A model generated the notes under the pieces. It saw nothing but the letters and a program-made list of their open reading frames with translations, was not told where the DNA came from and did not search any database. From Oscillospiraceae bacterium (lineage in GTDB: Bacteria > Bacillota > Clostridia > Oscillospirales > Acutalibacteraceae): a DNA stretch of 25,811 nucleotides. A program made the translations under genes and the position numbers. This document shows, one piece after another, positions 1 to 9,135 of this stretch (position 1 is the stretch's first letter; every line of letters begins with the position of its first letter). The DNA is taken from contig JAISRF010000125.1 of the NCBI GenBank assembly GCA_031273775.1, positions 1 through 25,811 of the forward strand. The letters run 5' to 3'.

Positions 1-2
1 TG

Positions 3-584
3 ATCCGTCCGCTCGACACCTATAACGATTTAAAGTTCGAGCACAAAGCCTCTCTCCGGATTTCGTTTGTTCTGGCCGCGTTACTTTTCGCGGTGCGTCT
101 GCTGGATCAGACAGCCCCGGCGTTTTTGTTCCGAACCGCCGCGCCGGACAAAATCAACGCCCTTTCGGCGCTGGCATCCTCTCTGGGTCTGCTGGCGATC
201 TGGTCGGTTTGCAATTGGGCGACCTGTACGTTGGCGGACGGCGAGGGAACCTTCCGGAGTGTTTGGATCATGACGGCCTATTCTGTGGTTCCGTACTGCG
301 CCATGACCCTGATTTCCATCGGGATGTCCTATTTGCTGTCACAAAGCGAGGCTGTATTCTATGGTACGGTTCGCAATATTGGTCTTGTGTGGACAGGGAT
401 TCTGCTGTTTCTGGGAATGCTGACCGCGCACCAGTATACCGTGCTGAAAACCATCGTTTCCGTTATACTTACGCTGGTCATGATCGTGCTTTGCTGCTTT
501 TTGCTGGTGGTCATGTTTAGTATAACGCAGCAAATCAAGGACTTTATTTTCACGCTCTTCAAGGAATTGGCGGTGCGGAGGTGA
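3..584 (+). CDS. YIP1 family integral membrane protein, 5'-truncated by the window edge
   Basis: The reading frame is open from base 3, so the start codon lies left of the window. About 193 codons are visible. The segment beginning RPLDTYNDLKFEH, followed directly by hydrophobic segments, resembles Yip1-domain proteins. About four to five membrane segments follow, separated by short loops, and the protein ends in a short tail (ELAVRR). In Clostridia and Paenibacillus, YIP1 proteins often sit between ABC sugar-transporter genes and a DUF5696 gene, as they do here. Their molecular role in bacteria is not settled. The stop codon lies inside the ribosome site of the next gene, which suggests translational coupling. 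An internal ATG at 93 is not the real start, because homologous-looking sequence continues upstream of it. The membrane-protein call is firm; the family assignment is by recognition. Confidence 0.75.
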   Translation: MRPLDTYNDLKFEHKASLRISFVLAALLFAVRLLDQTAPAFLFRTAAPDKINALSALASSLGLLAIWSVCNWATCTLADGEGTFRSVWIMTAYSVVPYCAMTLISIGMSYLLSQSEAVFYGTVRNIGLVWTGILLFLGMLTAHQYTVLKTIVSVILTLVMIVLCCFLLVVMFSITQQIKDFIFTLFKELAVRR

Positions 585-589
585 TACGG

Positions 590-2818
590 ATGAAGCAGTT
601 TTACGAAAAAGGTCGGTGCCTGTTGTCGGCGGTTTTTTTCTGCGCGGCTCTTTTGGGCGCCGGATCCGCAGAAACCGCCGGGTCTGTGGGCGGAGAATCC
701 TCTGAAACGGCGGAGCGAGCCGAAACGGCGGACTCCGGCGAAGGGGTTACGCTCGTTGCGGAAAACACCATGCTGGCGCTGTATGTGCGAGTCGAAACCG
801 GAAACGTTTCCGTGCTGGACAAACGGAACGGTCAAATCTGGTATGCCTGTCCGCCCGATGTCGGTGACGGGTTGCTGGGCTCGTTTTCAGCTTCGCTTCA
901 GTCGCTCCTCAACGTTTCTTACAGTTATCAGGGCGGCCAGCAGGTGACGGTGGGTTCATATGACCGGGAAAACGCCATGACCCGGCGGGTGTTTAAAATC
1001 ACGGACGGCGTCAGACTGCTGTTCAGCTACAGCCGCGAGGGGATCACCTTTTCGGTTCCCGTGCTCGTCAAGCTGCGTGAGGATTATATTTCCTGCGAGG
1101 CGGATACCGCGGCCATTGAGGAAAGCGGGGATGTACAACTCACAAAACTGTCCCTTTTCCCGAATTTCGGAGCCGCAAGGGCGGATTCGGAAGGATATTC
1201 CCTGATTCCCGACGGCAGCGGCGCGTTGATTTTGAACGAGGACGCGAAAGGGCGTGATGTTTATTATGAGGAGCCGGTTTACGGAGAAGACCCTTCGCGG
1301 AATCTGCTTGCCCCGGAAACTTCGGCAGGCGGCTCCGATATCCGTATGCCGGTGTACGGCTTTGCGCGTCCGGATGGAGCCTGTCTGGCGGTGATTTGCC
1401 GCGGAGACGCTTCCTCCTCCGTTTTTGCTTCCATGCAATACGATTATCTGCGGTGCGGCGCAATCTTTGCATACCGTGAGGAGGATCTGACCGGCGTCCG
1501 AACCAAGGACGGCGACACCCGCCTCCTGAGCATCGTTCAGGACAAGCCGCTGGCCGTTTCGCCGTCCGTCCGCTATTATTTTCTCTCCGGCGGAGACGCG
1601 GATTACAGCGGGATGGCTCGGCGTTACCGCGCGTATTTGGAGGAGGAGCAGGGACTGACACGCCTAACTCAGGCAGAAGCCGTGCCGATGGCCGTGGAAG
1701 CCTTCGGCGGCGTCATGCGGAAAAGCGGCTTTCTGGGTATCCCGATGAACCGCATGGTCAGGGCGACCTCTTTTGCTCAGTTGGAGACGCTGCAGGCAGG
1801 ACTGGAAAGCGGCGGAATCAAAAACACGCAATGGCTGTTATACGGCTTTTTATCCGGAGGCTTTGAAAACAAACAGCATAGCGCCCCGGTCTATGAAAAC
1901 GGGCTGGGTGGTGCAAAGGGTTGGAAAAGCGCGCTAAAAGCGCTGGGCGCAAGCAATGTGTTCACGGTGTATGACACGAGCCGCCGGTATCACTCGGGAA
2001 CCGCGTGGTTTGGCGCGGGCGGTGTCAAATCCCTAAACCAGACCACCGTGGAGCGTTATAACGGGAAACCGAGCAACGGAAGCAAACGGGAGGATTTCGG
2101 CGTTTGGACCTATCGGAGTATTGACGCGCTTAATCTGCTGACCTCCAAAATCATCAAAAAAGCGCCGGAAAACAGTGGGTTGGCTTTCGCCTATATGGGC
2201 GGGGAACTGTACAGCGATTTCAGCGCCGGCGGCGGTTTTTCCCGAGGCGAGCTGATGGCGGCCTGTCAGTCGGTCATGGAACGGGCGTCCGCCCGACCGA
2301 TTCGAACGGCGGTGGAGGGCGGCGGCGTTTATCTTGCCGCTCACGCGGATTTGCTGTATGAAATTCCACTGACCGGCGGCGGTCACCGCATTGAGGGCGT
2401 GTCGGTTCCGTTTTATTCCATGGTACTGCACGGCCTTGTGCCGCTGGCCTCCCAGCCGATCAACAACCGGACGGACGCCGGAGAATATTGTCTGCGCGCC
2501 TTTGAGCAGGGCGTATCCGTGCTCTGCCGCGTGACCGGCTGCGACTCCTGGGAACTGAAGGACACCAAGCTGAATTTTCTTTATAACACCGGCTTTGAAA
2601 ACGCGCTGGCGCTCGGAAGATCGGAGACGCTGCGGGCTTACGGCGAGGTGCACGCGGCGCTGGCCGCTCAGACCGTCACCCGTCACCATTACGAGGGTGA
2701 ACTCAGTGTGACCGCCTATGAAAACGGTTGGGAAATCGCGGTCAATTACGGGGCGCGGACGGCGGAATACAAAGGCCGCTCCATCAGGTCGGGCGGTTAT
2801 GAGGTATTCACGGCCTGA
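590..2818 (+). CDS. Exported DUF5696-domain protein
   Basis: The protein has 742 residues. The ATG at 590 is chosen because GGAGGTGA ends five bases before it; a GTG at 581 in the same frame lies inside that ribosome site. An N-terminal signal peptide (KGRCLLSAVFFCAALLGAG, cleavage near GSA) is followed by a Ser/Glu/Thr-rich linker. The early beta-rich part contains LYVRVETGNVSVLDKRNGQIW and the middle part SLIPDGSGALI, both typical of DUF5696 proteins. The C-terminal half has the spacing of an alpha/beta barrel, and some authors regard such proteins as glycosidase-like, but no catalytic residue can be assigned from this sequence. Its position between a YIP1 gene and surface/ABC binding proteins suggests a role in extracellular glycan handling. 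The family call is fairly sure; the function is inference. Confidence 0.8.
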   Translation: MKQFYEKGRCLLSAVFFCAALLGAGSAETAGSVGGESSETAERAETADSGEGVTLVAENTMLALYVRVETGNVSVLDKRNGQIWYACPPDVGDGLLGSFSASLQSLLNVSYSYQGGQQVTVGSYDRENAMTRRVFKITDGVRLLFSYSREGITFSVPVLVKLREDYISCEADTAAIEESGDVQLTKLSLFPNFGAARADSEGYSLIPDGSGALILNEDAKGRDVYYEEPVYGEDPSRNLLAPETSAGGSDIRMPVYGFARPDGACLAVICRGDASSSVFASMQYDYLRCGAIFAYREEDLTGVRTKDGDTRLLSIVQDKPLAVSPSVRYYFLSGGDADYSGMARRYRAYLEEEQGLTRLTQAEAVPMAVEAFGGVMRKSGFLGIPMNRMVRATSFAQLETLQAGLESGGIKNTQWLLYGFLSGGFENKQHSAPVYENGLGGAKGWKSALKALGASNVFTVYDTSRRYHSGTAWFGAGGVKSLNQTTVERYNGKPSNGSKREDFGVWTYRSIDALNLLTSKIIKKAPENSGLAFAYMGGELYSDFSAGGGFSRGELMAACQSVMERASARPIRTAVEGGGVYLAAHADLLYEIPLTGGGHRIEGVSVPFYSMVLHGLVPLASQPINNRTDAGEYCLRAFEQGVSVLCRVTGCDSWELKDTKLNFLYNTGFENALALGRSETLRAYGEVHAALAAQTVTRHHYEGELSVTAYENGWEIAVNYGARTAEYKGRSIRSGGYEVFTA

Positions 2819-2854
2819 GGGATTTGCGGATTCCTCCGGAGTAACCATACGAAA

Positions 2855-2872
2855 CAAAGTCAAATGACTTTG
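2855..2872 (+). other. Short perfect hairpin in the leader of the surface-protein gene
   Basis: CAAAGTCA and TGACTTTG form an eight-base perfect inverted repeat separated by AA, 26 bases before the next start codon. An A-rich stretch and the AGGAG ribosome site follow. There is no T-run, so this is not a standard terminator. It could stabilise a processed mRNA end or reduce read-through between the DUF5696 gene and the abundant surface proteins. Confidence 0.5.
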
Positions 2873-2898
2873 AAATAAAAAAAGGAGCTGGTTCATTT

Positions 2899-4347
2899 AT
2901 GAAAAAGGTAACAAACAAAGTGCTGGCATGGCTGTGCGCGTTTTGCGTGCTGGCGGCATCGGCAGGCTTGTTTTCCGCCGCGGGCGCGTACGGAGAGGCC
3001 ATGGCCGTCAGTGAGGTATCCGCGCTGAAAGGCGTTTCCGCGGGAACAAATTTGCGCAATACCGCGTACATCGGCGCGGACGGCGGAGACCGGGTAAGCG
3101 ATTTTACCATGACGGCGGTCAAACCTCTTGCTCTGGACGTTACGGGCGCAAGGCTGAACGCCGCGTCCGCCTACTATCAGGACTGGGCGAACGCGTTTTC
3201 CACTTCCACGATCAAAATTCTGTCCCTGAACGTCGGCCAGTCCACGTCGGGCTTCACCGGCATTTTACTGTACGTCGGGCTGCCGGAAACGGGGAACGCT
3301 GGAAATGAGCTTTGGTTTCAGGCAGTCGATTCGGGTGTCCCGGCCTGGGTCGCGCTGAAGGCGGCCGCGCCGGTTTATCTTTTGGGAACGGACGGGAACT
3401 GGTCGCAGATCGCGCCGTCCTATCACGGAGGCGCTTATACGGTCGGGTTGCCGGACGGCTTCAAGGGCTATATCAATATTCCGTTTAACAGCTTCTCCAA
3501 AGCCTTTGACACGCTTTCCCGTTTGCAGTTTGCGATTCAGGGTATGGGCGGAGAAAACGGCGGCGTTGATTTCGGGCCGCTGTTTATGACCGCCAACGAC
3601 CTGAGGACGAAGGACAGAGCCTGTATAGACGGGGAAGCGGACGAGGACGACAACCCGGTGCTCCGCAGTTTGTTTACCGGCGCGACCGCACCCATGGTCG
3701 GCCCCAAGTTGGAATACGCGTCAATCCGGATCACCGACATTGAGGATAACCAGGATCTCCGGGTTTATACCGAGCTGCCGCCCGCTCCCGACGGAGACTG
3801 GTTTATCGGCGAATACGGCACCATTTTCCTGCCCACACAGTTTTTGGCGCAAAGCGGTGGCGCGGTGACGCTGGAAAGCGAGAATAAGGCGGTGGCAAAA
3901 AAGACGCTCACCGCTGAAGAGGCACCACCCGCTGGCTATTTCGCAAACCTCAACGGGAGCAGCCTGTCCAATTATTGCGGCGTCCGCTTTGCCGCCCGGA
4001 GCTATGTTATTTATAAAGACGGCCTCGGGATAGAAAACGATATCACCGTGTACAGCACCAACCTCATTTCTCCTGCGGAAACAGCGATTTCCGGCCTGTT
4101 GCCGGTGGGCACCCAGAACGGCATGGCGGTGCGCTCCGTGTACAGTATCGCCCGGAACATCGCGGTGACGCTCCTTGAGCGTCAGGATGGGCTGGAGGAA
4201 TTGGTTGAAACCACGGAAATAAAAAAAGATACACCAGTGACGAACATCATCAATAATGGCTACGCGGGCACTGTTCCCTCCGCGGACGTCCTGTCTTTTG
4301 TAGTGCAAAACGCGGAAAACGTTAGAGTGTTGGCAGAGGAGGAATAA
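2899..4347 (+). CDS. Secreted protein with one beta-sandwich-like surface module
   Basis: The protein has 482 residues. The start has an AGGAG site 11 bases upstream. The signal peptide is KVLAWLCAFCVLAASAGLFSAAGA. Residues about 35-262 form one copy of the module found three times in the protein encoded at 4515-7391, including YYQDWANAF, LWFQAVDS and GFKGYINIPF. The last motif is reminiscent of carbohydrate-binding beta-sandwich domains, where an aromatic/IPF strand is followed by a positively placed final strand. Residues about 265-482 are a different domain that I do not recognise. No LPXTG motif, membrane anchor or dockerin is visible, so it is probably released or held by non-covalent contacts. 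Sugar binding is inferred from context only. Confidence 0.75.
   Translation: MKKVTNKVLAWLCAFCVLAASAGLFSAAGAYGEAMAVSEVSALKGVSAGTNLRNTAYIGADGGDRVSDFTMTAVKPLALDVTGARLNAASAYYQDWANAFSTSTIKILSLNVGQSTSGFTGILLYVGLPETGNAGNELWFQAVDSGVPAWVALKAAAPVYLLGTDGNWSQIAPSYHGGAYTVGLPDGFKGYINIPFNSFSKAFDTLSRLQFAIQGMGGENGGVDFGPLFMTANDLRTKDRACIDGEADEDDNPVLRSLFTGATAPMVGPKLEYASIRITDIEDNQDLRVYTELPPAPDGDWFIGEYGTIFLPTQFLAQSGGAVTLESENKAVAKKTLTAEEAPPAGYFANLNGSSLSNYCGVRFAARSYVIYKDGLGIENDITVYSTNLISPAETAISGLLPVGTQNGMAVRSVYSIARNIAVTLLERQDGLEELVETTEIKKDTPVTNIINNGYAGTVPSADVLSFVVQNAENVRVLAEEE
3001..3683 (+). repeat. Copy 1 of a long near-identical coding repeat
   Basis: This stretch matches 4623-5302 over its whole length, with only scattered base changes and one missing codon near the end. 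The encoded modules differ at roughly twenty of about 228 residues by eye. Modules 2 and 3 of the neighbouring protein are much more divergent, so this pair results from a recent duplication or from gene conversion. Confidence 0.9.
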
Positions 4348-4349
4348 AC

Positions 4350-4475
4350 ATGAAAAAGAACTTTTACATCGCGCCCGAACTGGAGCTTTTGAATCTTTTG
4401 AGCGAAGCTTACGCTTCCTCTGACGATGAACTCAACACAGATGTGCCGGACGGCAGTCTGTCCATCGTTGACTGA
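4350..4475 (+). CDS. 41-residue hypothetical peptide
   Basis: The ATG lies two bases after the stop of the previous gene, and its ribosome site (GAGGAGG) lies within that gene's last codons. The peptide begins MKKNFYIAPELELLNLLSEAY and then becomes acidic and Ser/Asp-rich, ending SLSIVD. Many Clostridia and Bacteroides carry short peptides of the form MKKxYxxPELEIL followed by an acidic tail, with no known function. There is no signal peptide, no Cys and no obvious core peptide, so a RiPP precursor is only a weak possibility. It sits between two paralogous surface-protein genes and is likely co-translated with them. Confidence 0.65.
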   Translation: MKKNFYIAPELELLNLLSEAYASSDDELNTDVPDGSLSIVD

Positions 4476-4514
4476 CGGAGCGTGACAAATCCCAGAAAAG
4501 AGAGGTGTTTGCCT

Positions 4515-7391
4515 GTGAAAAAAGGAATAAACAAGGCGCTGGCATGGATGTGCGCGCTGGGTGTGCTGTCGTCGTACGCGCTGACCGGCGTATTTTCCGC
4601 CGCGGGCGTGTCCGGGGATTCGATGGCCGTCAGAGAGGTGTCCGCGCTGAAGGGCGTTGCCGCGGGAACGAATTTGCGCAGTACCGCGTACATCGGCGCG
4701 GACGGCGGAGACCGGGTAAGTGATTTTACCATGACGGCGGTCAAACCTCTTGCGCTGGACGTCACAGGCGCGAGGCTGAACGCCGCGTCCGCCTACTATC
4801 AGGACTGGGCGAACGCGTTTTCCACTTCCACGATCAAAATTCTGTCCCTGAACGTCGGCCAGTCCACATCGGGCTTCACCGGCATTTTACTGTACGTCGG
4901 GCTGCCGGAAACGGGGAACGCCGGGAATGAGCTTTGGTTTCAAGCGGTCGATTCGGTTGCCTCGGCCTGGGTCGCGCTGAAGGCGGCCGCGCCGGTTTAC
5001 CTTTTGGGAACGGACGGGAAATGGTCGCAGATCGCGCCGTCCTATCACGGAGGCTCTTATACGGTTGGGTTGCCGGACGGCTTCAAGGGCTATATCAACC
5101 TTCCATTCGACAGCTTTGCCAAACCCTTTGATACGCTTTCCCGTTTGCAGTTTGCGATTCAGGGTATGGGCGGAGCAAACGGCGGCGTTGATTTTGGGCC
5201 GCTGTTTATGACCGCCAACAACCTGAGGACGAAGGAACGAGCCTGTATAGACGGGGAAACGGACGGCGGCAACTCTGTGTTCCGCAGTTTGTTTACCGGC
5301 GCTTTGATCGTACCGCCCGCGCCACCCGTCCCGCCGGAGGTCTTGTCCGCCAGACAGGCGTCCGCGCTCAGCGGAGCCGTCGCGGGAGCCGATTTGCGCG
5401 GTTCGGCGTTCAATATAGAGGGAAAAGACACTGAGCTGGCGGCGAACAACCTGACACTGACGGCGGCTCAGCCTTTCACCGCTCTGAACGTCATGGGCGC
5501 GAGGCTGAATTCCGCGGCCGTTATCCATCAGGACTGGACAAGTGGATATACCTCCGGAAAAATGCTGTCCCTGAATGTCGGACAGCCCACGGAGGGCGCC
5601 ACCGGAATTTTACTGTACATCAGGCTGCCGGACACCGCGTACGCCGCTAACGAACTCTGGTTTCAGGCATATGACGCGACGGTTCCGGCTTGGATTCCGC
5701 TCAAGTCGCAGGCGCCGGTTTACCTTTTGAGGAAAAACGGGAAATGGTCGCAGAGCGCGCCGGTGGCCAGAGTGGGCTATCAGGTGCTCAGTCTGCCGGA
5801 CGGCTTCGAGGGTTATATCAATATTCCGTTCGACAGCTTTTCCAAACACTTTGACACACTGTCCCGCTTGCAGTTTTCCATTCAAAACATGGGAGGAGAG
5901 AACGGCGGCGCTTATTTCGGGCCGTTTTTCCTGACCGGCAACAACCTGAGAACCGGAGACAGCGCCTGGCTGGATGGGGAAACGGACGACGGCAACAACC
6001 CCGTTATCCGCAATCTCTTTGCCGGTGAGCTGACCCCGGATCCCGATCCGCCCGAACCGCCAGACAACCCTCCCGAACCGCCCGACAACCCGCCTGAACC
6101 GCCCGCACCGCCGCGCGCGCTGGCAGCCAACCTGGAGTCCGCGCTTAACGGGGTCGCCGAGGGAACCGACTTACGCGGTTCGGCGGTCAGCGCCGAGGGA
6201 CGGGACGAGGAACTGACGCCGGGTAATTTCACGATGACGGCGGGACGACCCCTTCCCGGACTGAACGCCGTGGGCGTAAAGCTGGATTCCGTGACCGCCA
6301 TCCGTCAGGACTGGACCGGCGGCTATACCACCGGGAAAATGCTGTCTCTGAACGTCGGTCGATCAACGGCGGGCTCCACCGGCATTTTAGTGTATGTGCG
6401 GCTGCCGGAAACGGGGAATGATTCCAACGAACTCTGGCTTCAGGCGGTCGATTCAGACGCCCCTGTCTGGGTTCCGCTGAAAGCGGCATCGCCGGTTCAC
6501 CTTTTGGGAACCGATGGTGAGTGGTCGCAGATCACACCATCGGCCAGAGCGAGCTATCAGGTGCTCAGTTTGCCGGACGGCTTCGAGGGCTATATCAATA
6601 TTCCGTTCGACAGCTTTTCCAAACCCTTTAACACCCTCACCAAAGTGCAGTTTTCCATCCAAAACATGGGCGGAGAGAACGGCAGCGCTTATTTCGGGCC
6701 GTTTTTCATGACCGCCAACAATCTGAGGACGAGGGACGGCGCGTGGATAGACAAAGAAACGGACGCCGACGGCAGTCCCGTACTTCGCAGCCTGTTTGAC
6801 GGGCGCGTGCTGCGGGAGAGCGATATACAGCCTTCAAACAAGCCGCCCGAACTCGGCTCGGTGGTTTCCGAGCTGCCCCCTTCAACCCTGAACGAAGATT
6901 TTATTTATGAGGTGCTGTCTTTGACCAGCGTTCAGGTTTTCTGGCCATTGACGGAAGGCGCGTCGTTCTACCGTCTGGATTTATACGTCTCGCAGTTATC
7001 GGAATGGGACGGCATTGAATATTCGTACATCGGCGGCGGAAGCGCGGACACGGGGGCGCTGACGCTGACCGGCCTTGATGAAAGCGTTATTTATTACGCG
7101 GTCATCCACGCGTTCGGCGAGAACGGATCGGCGGGTACTTACCGGGTAAATATGATCGTGATCGACGCGGACTATGTTTTCACCGATGACGGGGTCTATC
7201 CCATGGCTCCGGGCGGCGCAGAGGGAGAGGGAGACGCGGCGCTGCCCGTTACCGGACGCGCGTTGCCGGCGAGCGCGCTGCTGATACCGGCGCTGGCTGT
7301 CTGCGCCACGGTTTTGTCCGCGGGGAAGCGGCGCGGCGTGTCCGCGGCGGAACAGACGCGACCGCCGGATCCGAAAGGAGAAGCCTTATGA
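4515..7391 (+). CDS. LPXTG cell-wall-anchored protein with three repeated modules and an Fn3-like domain
   Basis: The protein has 958 residues. The GTG at 4515 is chosen because AGAGAGGTG precedes it and the following residues align with the signal peptide of the protein at 2899; an upstream GTG at 4482 would extend it by 11 residues without a ribosome site. After the signal peptide come module 1 (about 38-262), a Pro-rich linker, module 2 (about 278-505), a PPEPPDN repeat linker (about 505-533) and module 3 (about 536-765). Near 792-888 there is a fibronectin III-like stretch (VQVFWPLTEGASFYRLDLYV). The sorting signal is LPVTG at 910-914, a hydrophobic segment, and KRR at 938-940. An unusually long 18-residue tail follows KRR. 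This would be attached to peptidoglycan by a sortase. Ligand binding, perhaps glycans, is inferred from modular architecture and neighbours. Confidence 0.85.
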   Translation: MKKGINKALAWMCALGVLSSYALTGVFSAAGVSGDSMAVREVSALKGVAAGTNLRSTAYIGADGGDRVSDFTMTAVKPLALDVTGARLNAASAYYQDWANAFSTSTIKILSLNVGQSTSGFTGILLYVGLPETGNAGNELWFQAVDSVASAWVALKAAAPVYLLGTDGKWSQIAPSYHGGSYTVGLPDGFKGYINLPFDSFAKPFDTLSRLQFAIQGMGGANGGVDFGPLFMTANNLRTKERACIDGETDGGNSVFRSLFTGALIVPPAPPVPPEVLSARQASALSGAVAGADLRGSAFNIEGKDTELAANNLTLTAAQPFTALNVMGARLNSAAVIHQDWTSGYTSGKMLSLNVGQPTEGATGILLYIRLPDTAYAANELWFQAYDATVPAWIPLKSQAPVYLLRKNGKWSQSAPVARVGYQVLSLPDGFEGYINIPFDSFSKHFDTLSRLQFSIQNMGGENGGAYFGPFFLTGNNLRTGDSAWLDGETDDGNNPVIRNLFAGELTPDPDPPEPPDNPPEPPDNPPEPPAPPRALAANLESALNGVAEGTDLRGSAVSAEGRDEELTPGNFTMTAGRPLPGLNAVGVKLDSVTAIRQDWTGGYTTGKMLSLNVGRSTAGSTGILVYVRLPETGNDSNELWLQAVDSDAPVWVPLKAASPVHLLGTDGEWSQITPSARASYQVLSLPDGFEGYINIPFDSFSKPFNTLTKVQFSIQNMGGENGSAYFGPFFMTANNLRTRDGAWIDKETDADGSPVLRSLFDGRVLRESDIQPSNKPPELGSVVSELPPSTLNEDFIYEVLSLTSVQVFWPLTEGASFYRLDLYVSQLSEWDGIEYSYIGGGSADTGALTLTGLDESVIYYAVIHAFGENGSAGTYRVNMIVIDADYVFTDDGVYPMAPGGAEGEGDAALPVTGRALPASALLIPALAVCATVLSAGKRRGVSAAEQTRPPDPKGEAL
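4623..5302 (+). repeat. Copy 2 of the long near-identical coding repeat
   Basis: This is the partner of 3001-3683, in the same orientation about 1.6 kb downstream. Direct repeats of this length can recombine and delete the intervening 41-residue gene and the C-terminal domain of the first protein, giving a fused surface protein. Confidence 0.9.
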
Positions 7392-9103
7392 AACTAAATA
7401 AAAAAAGAATGTTTTTGATTTTATTTTCTATTATGCCGCTGCTGCTGACCGCTTCATGCGGCAATCACAAAGGAGATATCAACGTGAGCGAGACACAAAC
7501 AAGCAGTCCGGATCTTTTGACGGATTCGGAAACCTCAGGCGCATTGTCGCCGGAAAGCGCGGGGGCGGATTCGTCCGATAACGCCGGTAGCGTCGGTAGC
7601 GTCCCGGAGACACAAAGCACGGAGAATTCGCCGAATTCGCCGAATCCCAACCCGGTATCCGTCTTGACCGCCAAGTCCCTTCCGGCCTCAACGGCCGAAA
7701 ACAGCGCCCTCCTGAACACCAACCCGGATCGGGGGTTCCGTTACGAAATTCACGTGAATGTCGGCGACATCGCCGTATGGCGGCCAAACCGGAAGCTGAT
7801 GGTGCAAAAAGCGTATGAAATCATTCAGGAAAACGTGCGCACCTATCAAAACGGCGAAAGCGTTACCATCGCTCTCCTTTATTGCAACATGTATGATTAC
7901 CGGGCAGCGGGAGTGGACGATGCGGGCGTCGAGGCCGTGGACGCGATTTTTGAGGCGTTCCGTGAATCGGGAATAAAGGTTCGCCTTGCTTTCTGCTATC
8001 AGCAGGACATGTCGGACACGGCAACCGGCGTTGGCGCGTCCGAGGAGGTCTTGCTGCGGGATATCAGCAAGCTGACCCAGGTGGTTAATGATAACCGGGA
8101 CGTTATTTATATTTTGCAGGCGGGTTTTATCGGCGCTTACGCCGAGTGGCATTCGGACAATCCTCCGGTGGACAAAACCAAAATTCTCACGGCGATCGCC
8201 GATGTCCTCTTACCGGAGGATACATATATGCTTGTCCGGCTTCCGAGGTGGAAAAATTTGCTGCCCGCTACCCATCCGGCGTACAGCCGTATCGGCTTTA
8301 GCAACGACGCCTTTTTCGGCAAGCTCTACTACTCCACCGACGGCTCAGGTGGGCTGTACGGCGGCACTGAGCAATGGGAGCAGTGCGTCGCCGAAGGACC
8401 GTACACGCCAAACGACGGCGAGCTTTATGTGTCGTCATGGCTCAAGGCAAACGACACGTATCCCGACGCTTTTAAGTCTATTCAGGCGCTCTCGGAGCAC
8501 CGCTATACAACCTTCGGCTTTAATCACGGCTATGGCGATGCTCCGGTTAAGGGCGTGTCTTCTCTGGAAGAATCTGCAATGGGTCGCTGGAAAAATGTCG
8601 CCGTCACAGCGGAATTGCTCAGGCAAAAGGGGTTTTCCCACGCGCCGGGCTGGTTTACGGACAAAAATGGGGACGCAGTCAGCCGGAACGCGTATGAGTA
8701 TATCCGGGATTATCTGGGCTATAAGTTGGAGGCCAAAACCCTAAAGGTGACCGGCGAAGCCGCGACGGGGAAGGACGTTAGTGTCAGTATGTCGCTGGTT
8801 AATTACGGTTTTTCGGCGGCGTTTAACCTTAAAAGCGGATTTGCGATTCTGGACAGCGCCGGCAATGAGGTCGTCTCGGTGGAAGCCGGAACCCCGTCGG
8901 ACTGGCATCCCACCTCTCCGAGCGCCTACAACAACCGCACGTTGCTTAGCCATGTGATCACCGCGCCGCTGAAGCTGCCCGACACGCCTGGAAGGTACCG
9001 GCTGGCGTTTTATCTGAAGAACGACATGGGTCAGTTTGCGCGTCTCGGAAACGATATCGGTTATGCCGACGGATATAATATTCTGCATACCTTTGATATT
9101 TAG
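7388..9103 (+). CDS. Lipoprotein with DUF4874/DUF4832-type domains
   Basis: The protein has 571 residues. Its ATG overlaps the previous stop as ATGA, so it is translationally coupled to the LPXTG gene. A lipoprotein signal (FLILFSIMPLLLTASC, Cys24) is followed by a Ser/Pro/Asn-rich linker of about 80 residues. The motif NTNPDRGFRYEIHV near residue 110 is typical of the DUF4874 start, and MLVRLPRWKN plus the later GFNHGYGD belong to the DUF4832 part. The C-terminal about 120 residues (MSLVNYGFSAAFN, GRYRLAFYL) form a beta-sandwich-like extension. Proteins of this pair of families are predicted barrel-type carbohydrate-active proteins without established chemistry. It is probably anchored in the outer leaflet of the membrane and works with the next gene's binding protein. 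Confidence 0.8.
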   Translation: MKLNKKRMFLILFSIMPLLLTASCGNHKGDINVSETQTSSPDLLTDSETSGALSPESAGADSSDNAGSVGSVPETQSTENSPNSPNPNPVSVLTAKSLPASTAENSALLNTNPDRGFRYEIHVNVGDIAVWRPNRKLMVQKAYEIIQENVRTYQNGESVTIALLYCNMYDYRAAGVDDAGVEAVDAIFEAFRESGIKVRLAFCYQQDMSDTATGVGASEEVLLRDISKLTQVVNDNRDVIYILQAGFIGAYAEWHSDNPPVDKTKILTAIADVLLPEDTYMLVRLPRWKNLLPATHPAYSRIGFSNDAFFGKLYYSTDGSGGLYGGTEQWEQCVAEGPYTPNDGELYVSSWLKANDTYPDAFKSIQALSEHRYTTFGFNHGYGDAPVKGVSSLEESAMGRWKNVAVTAELLRQKGFSHAPGWFTDKNGDAVSRNAYEYIRDYLGYKLEAKTLKVTGEAATGKDVSVSMSLVNYGFSAAFNLKSGFAILDSAGNEVVSVEAGTPSDWHPTSPSAYNNRTLLSHVITAPLKLPDTPGRYRLAFYLKNDMGQFARLGNDIGYADGYNILHTFDI

Positions 9104-9135
9104 GCAAATAACGCACGAAAGGGAAGAGAACTGTT

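Noticed and set aside
581..589. GTG at 581 as the start of the DUF5696 gene
   Set aside because: It lies within the GGAGGTGA ribosome site; the ATG at 590 has ideal spacing.
6045..6115. PPEPPDN tandem repeat as a variable-number tract
   Set aside because: It is a short proline-rich linker with only a few units; there is no evidence here for variability, so it was left inside the gene entry.
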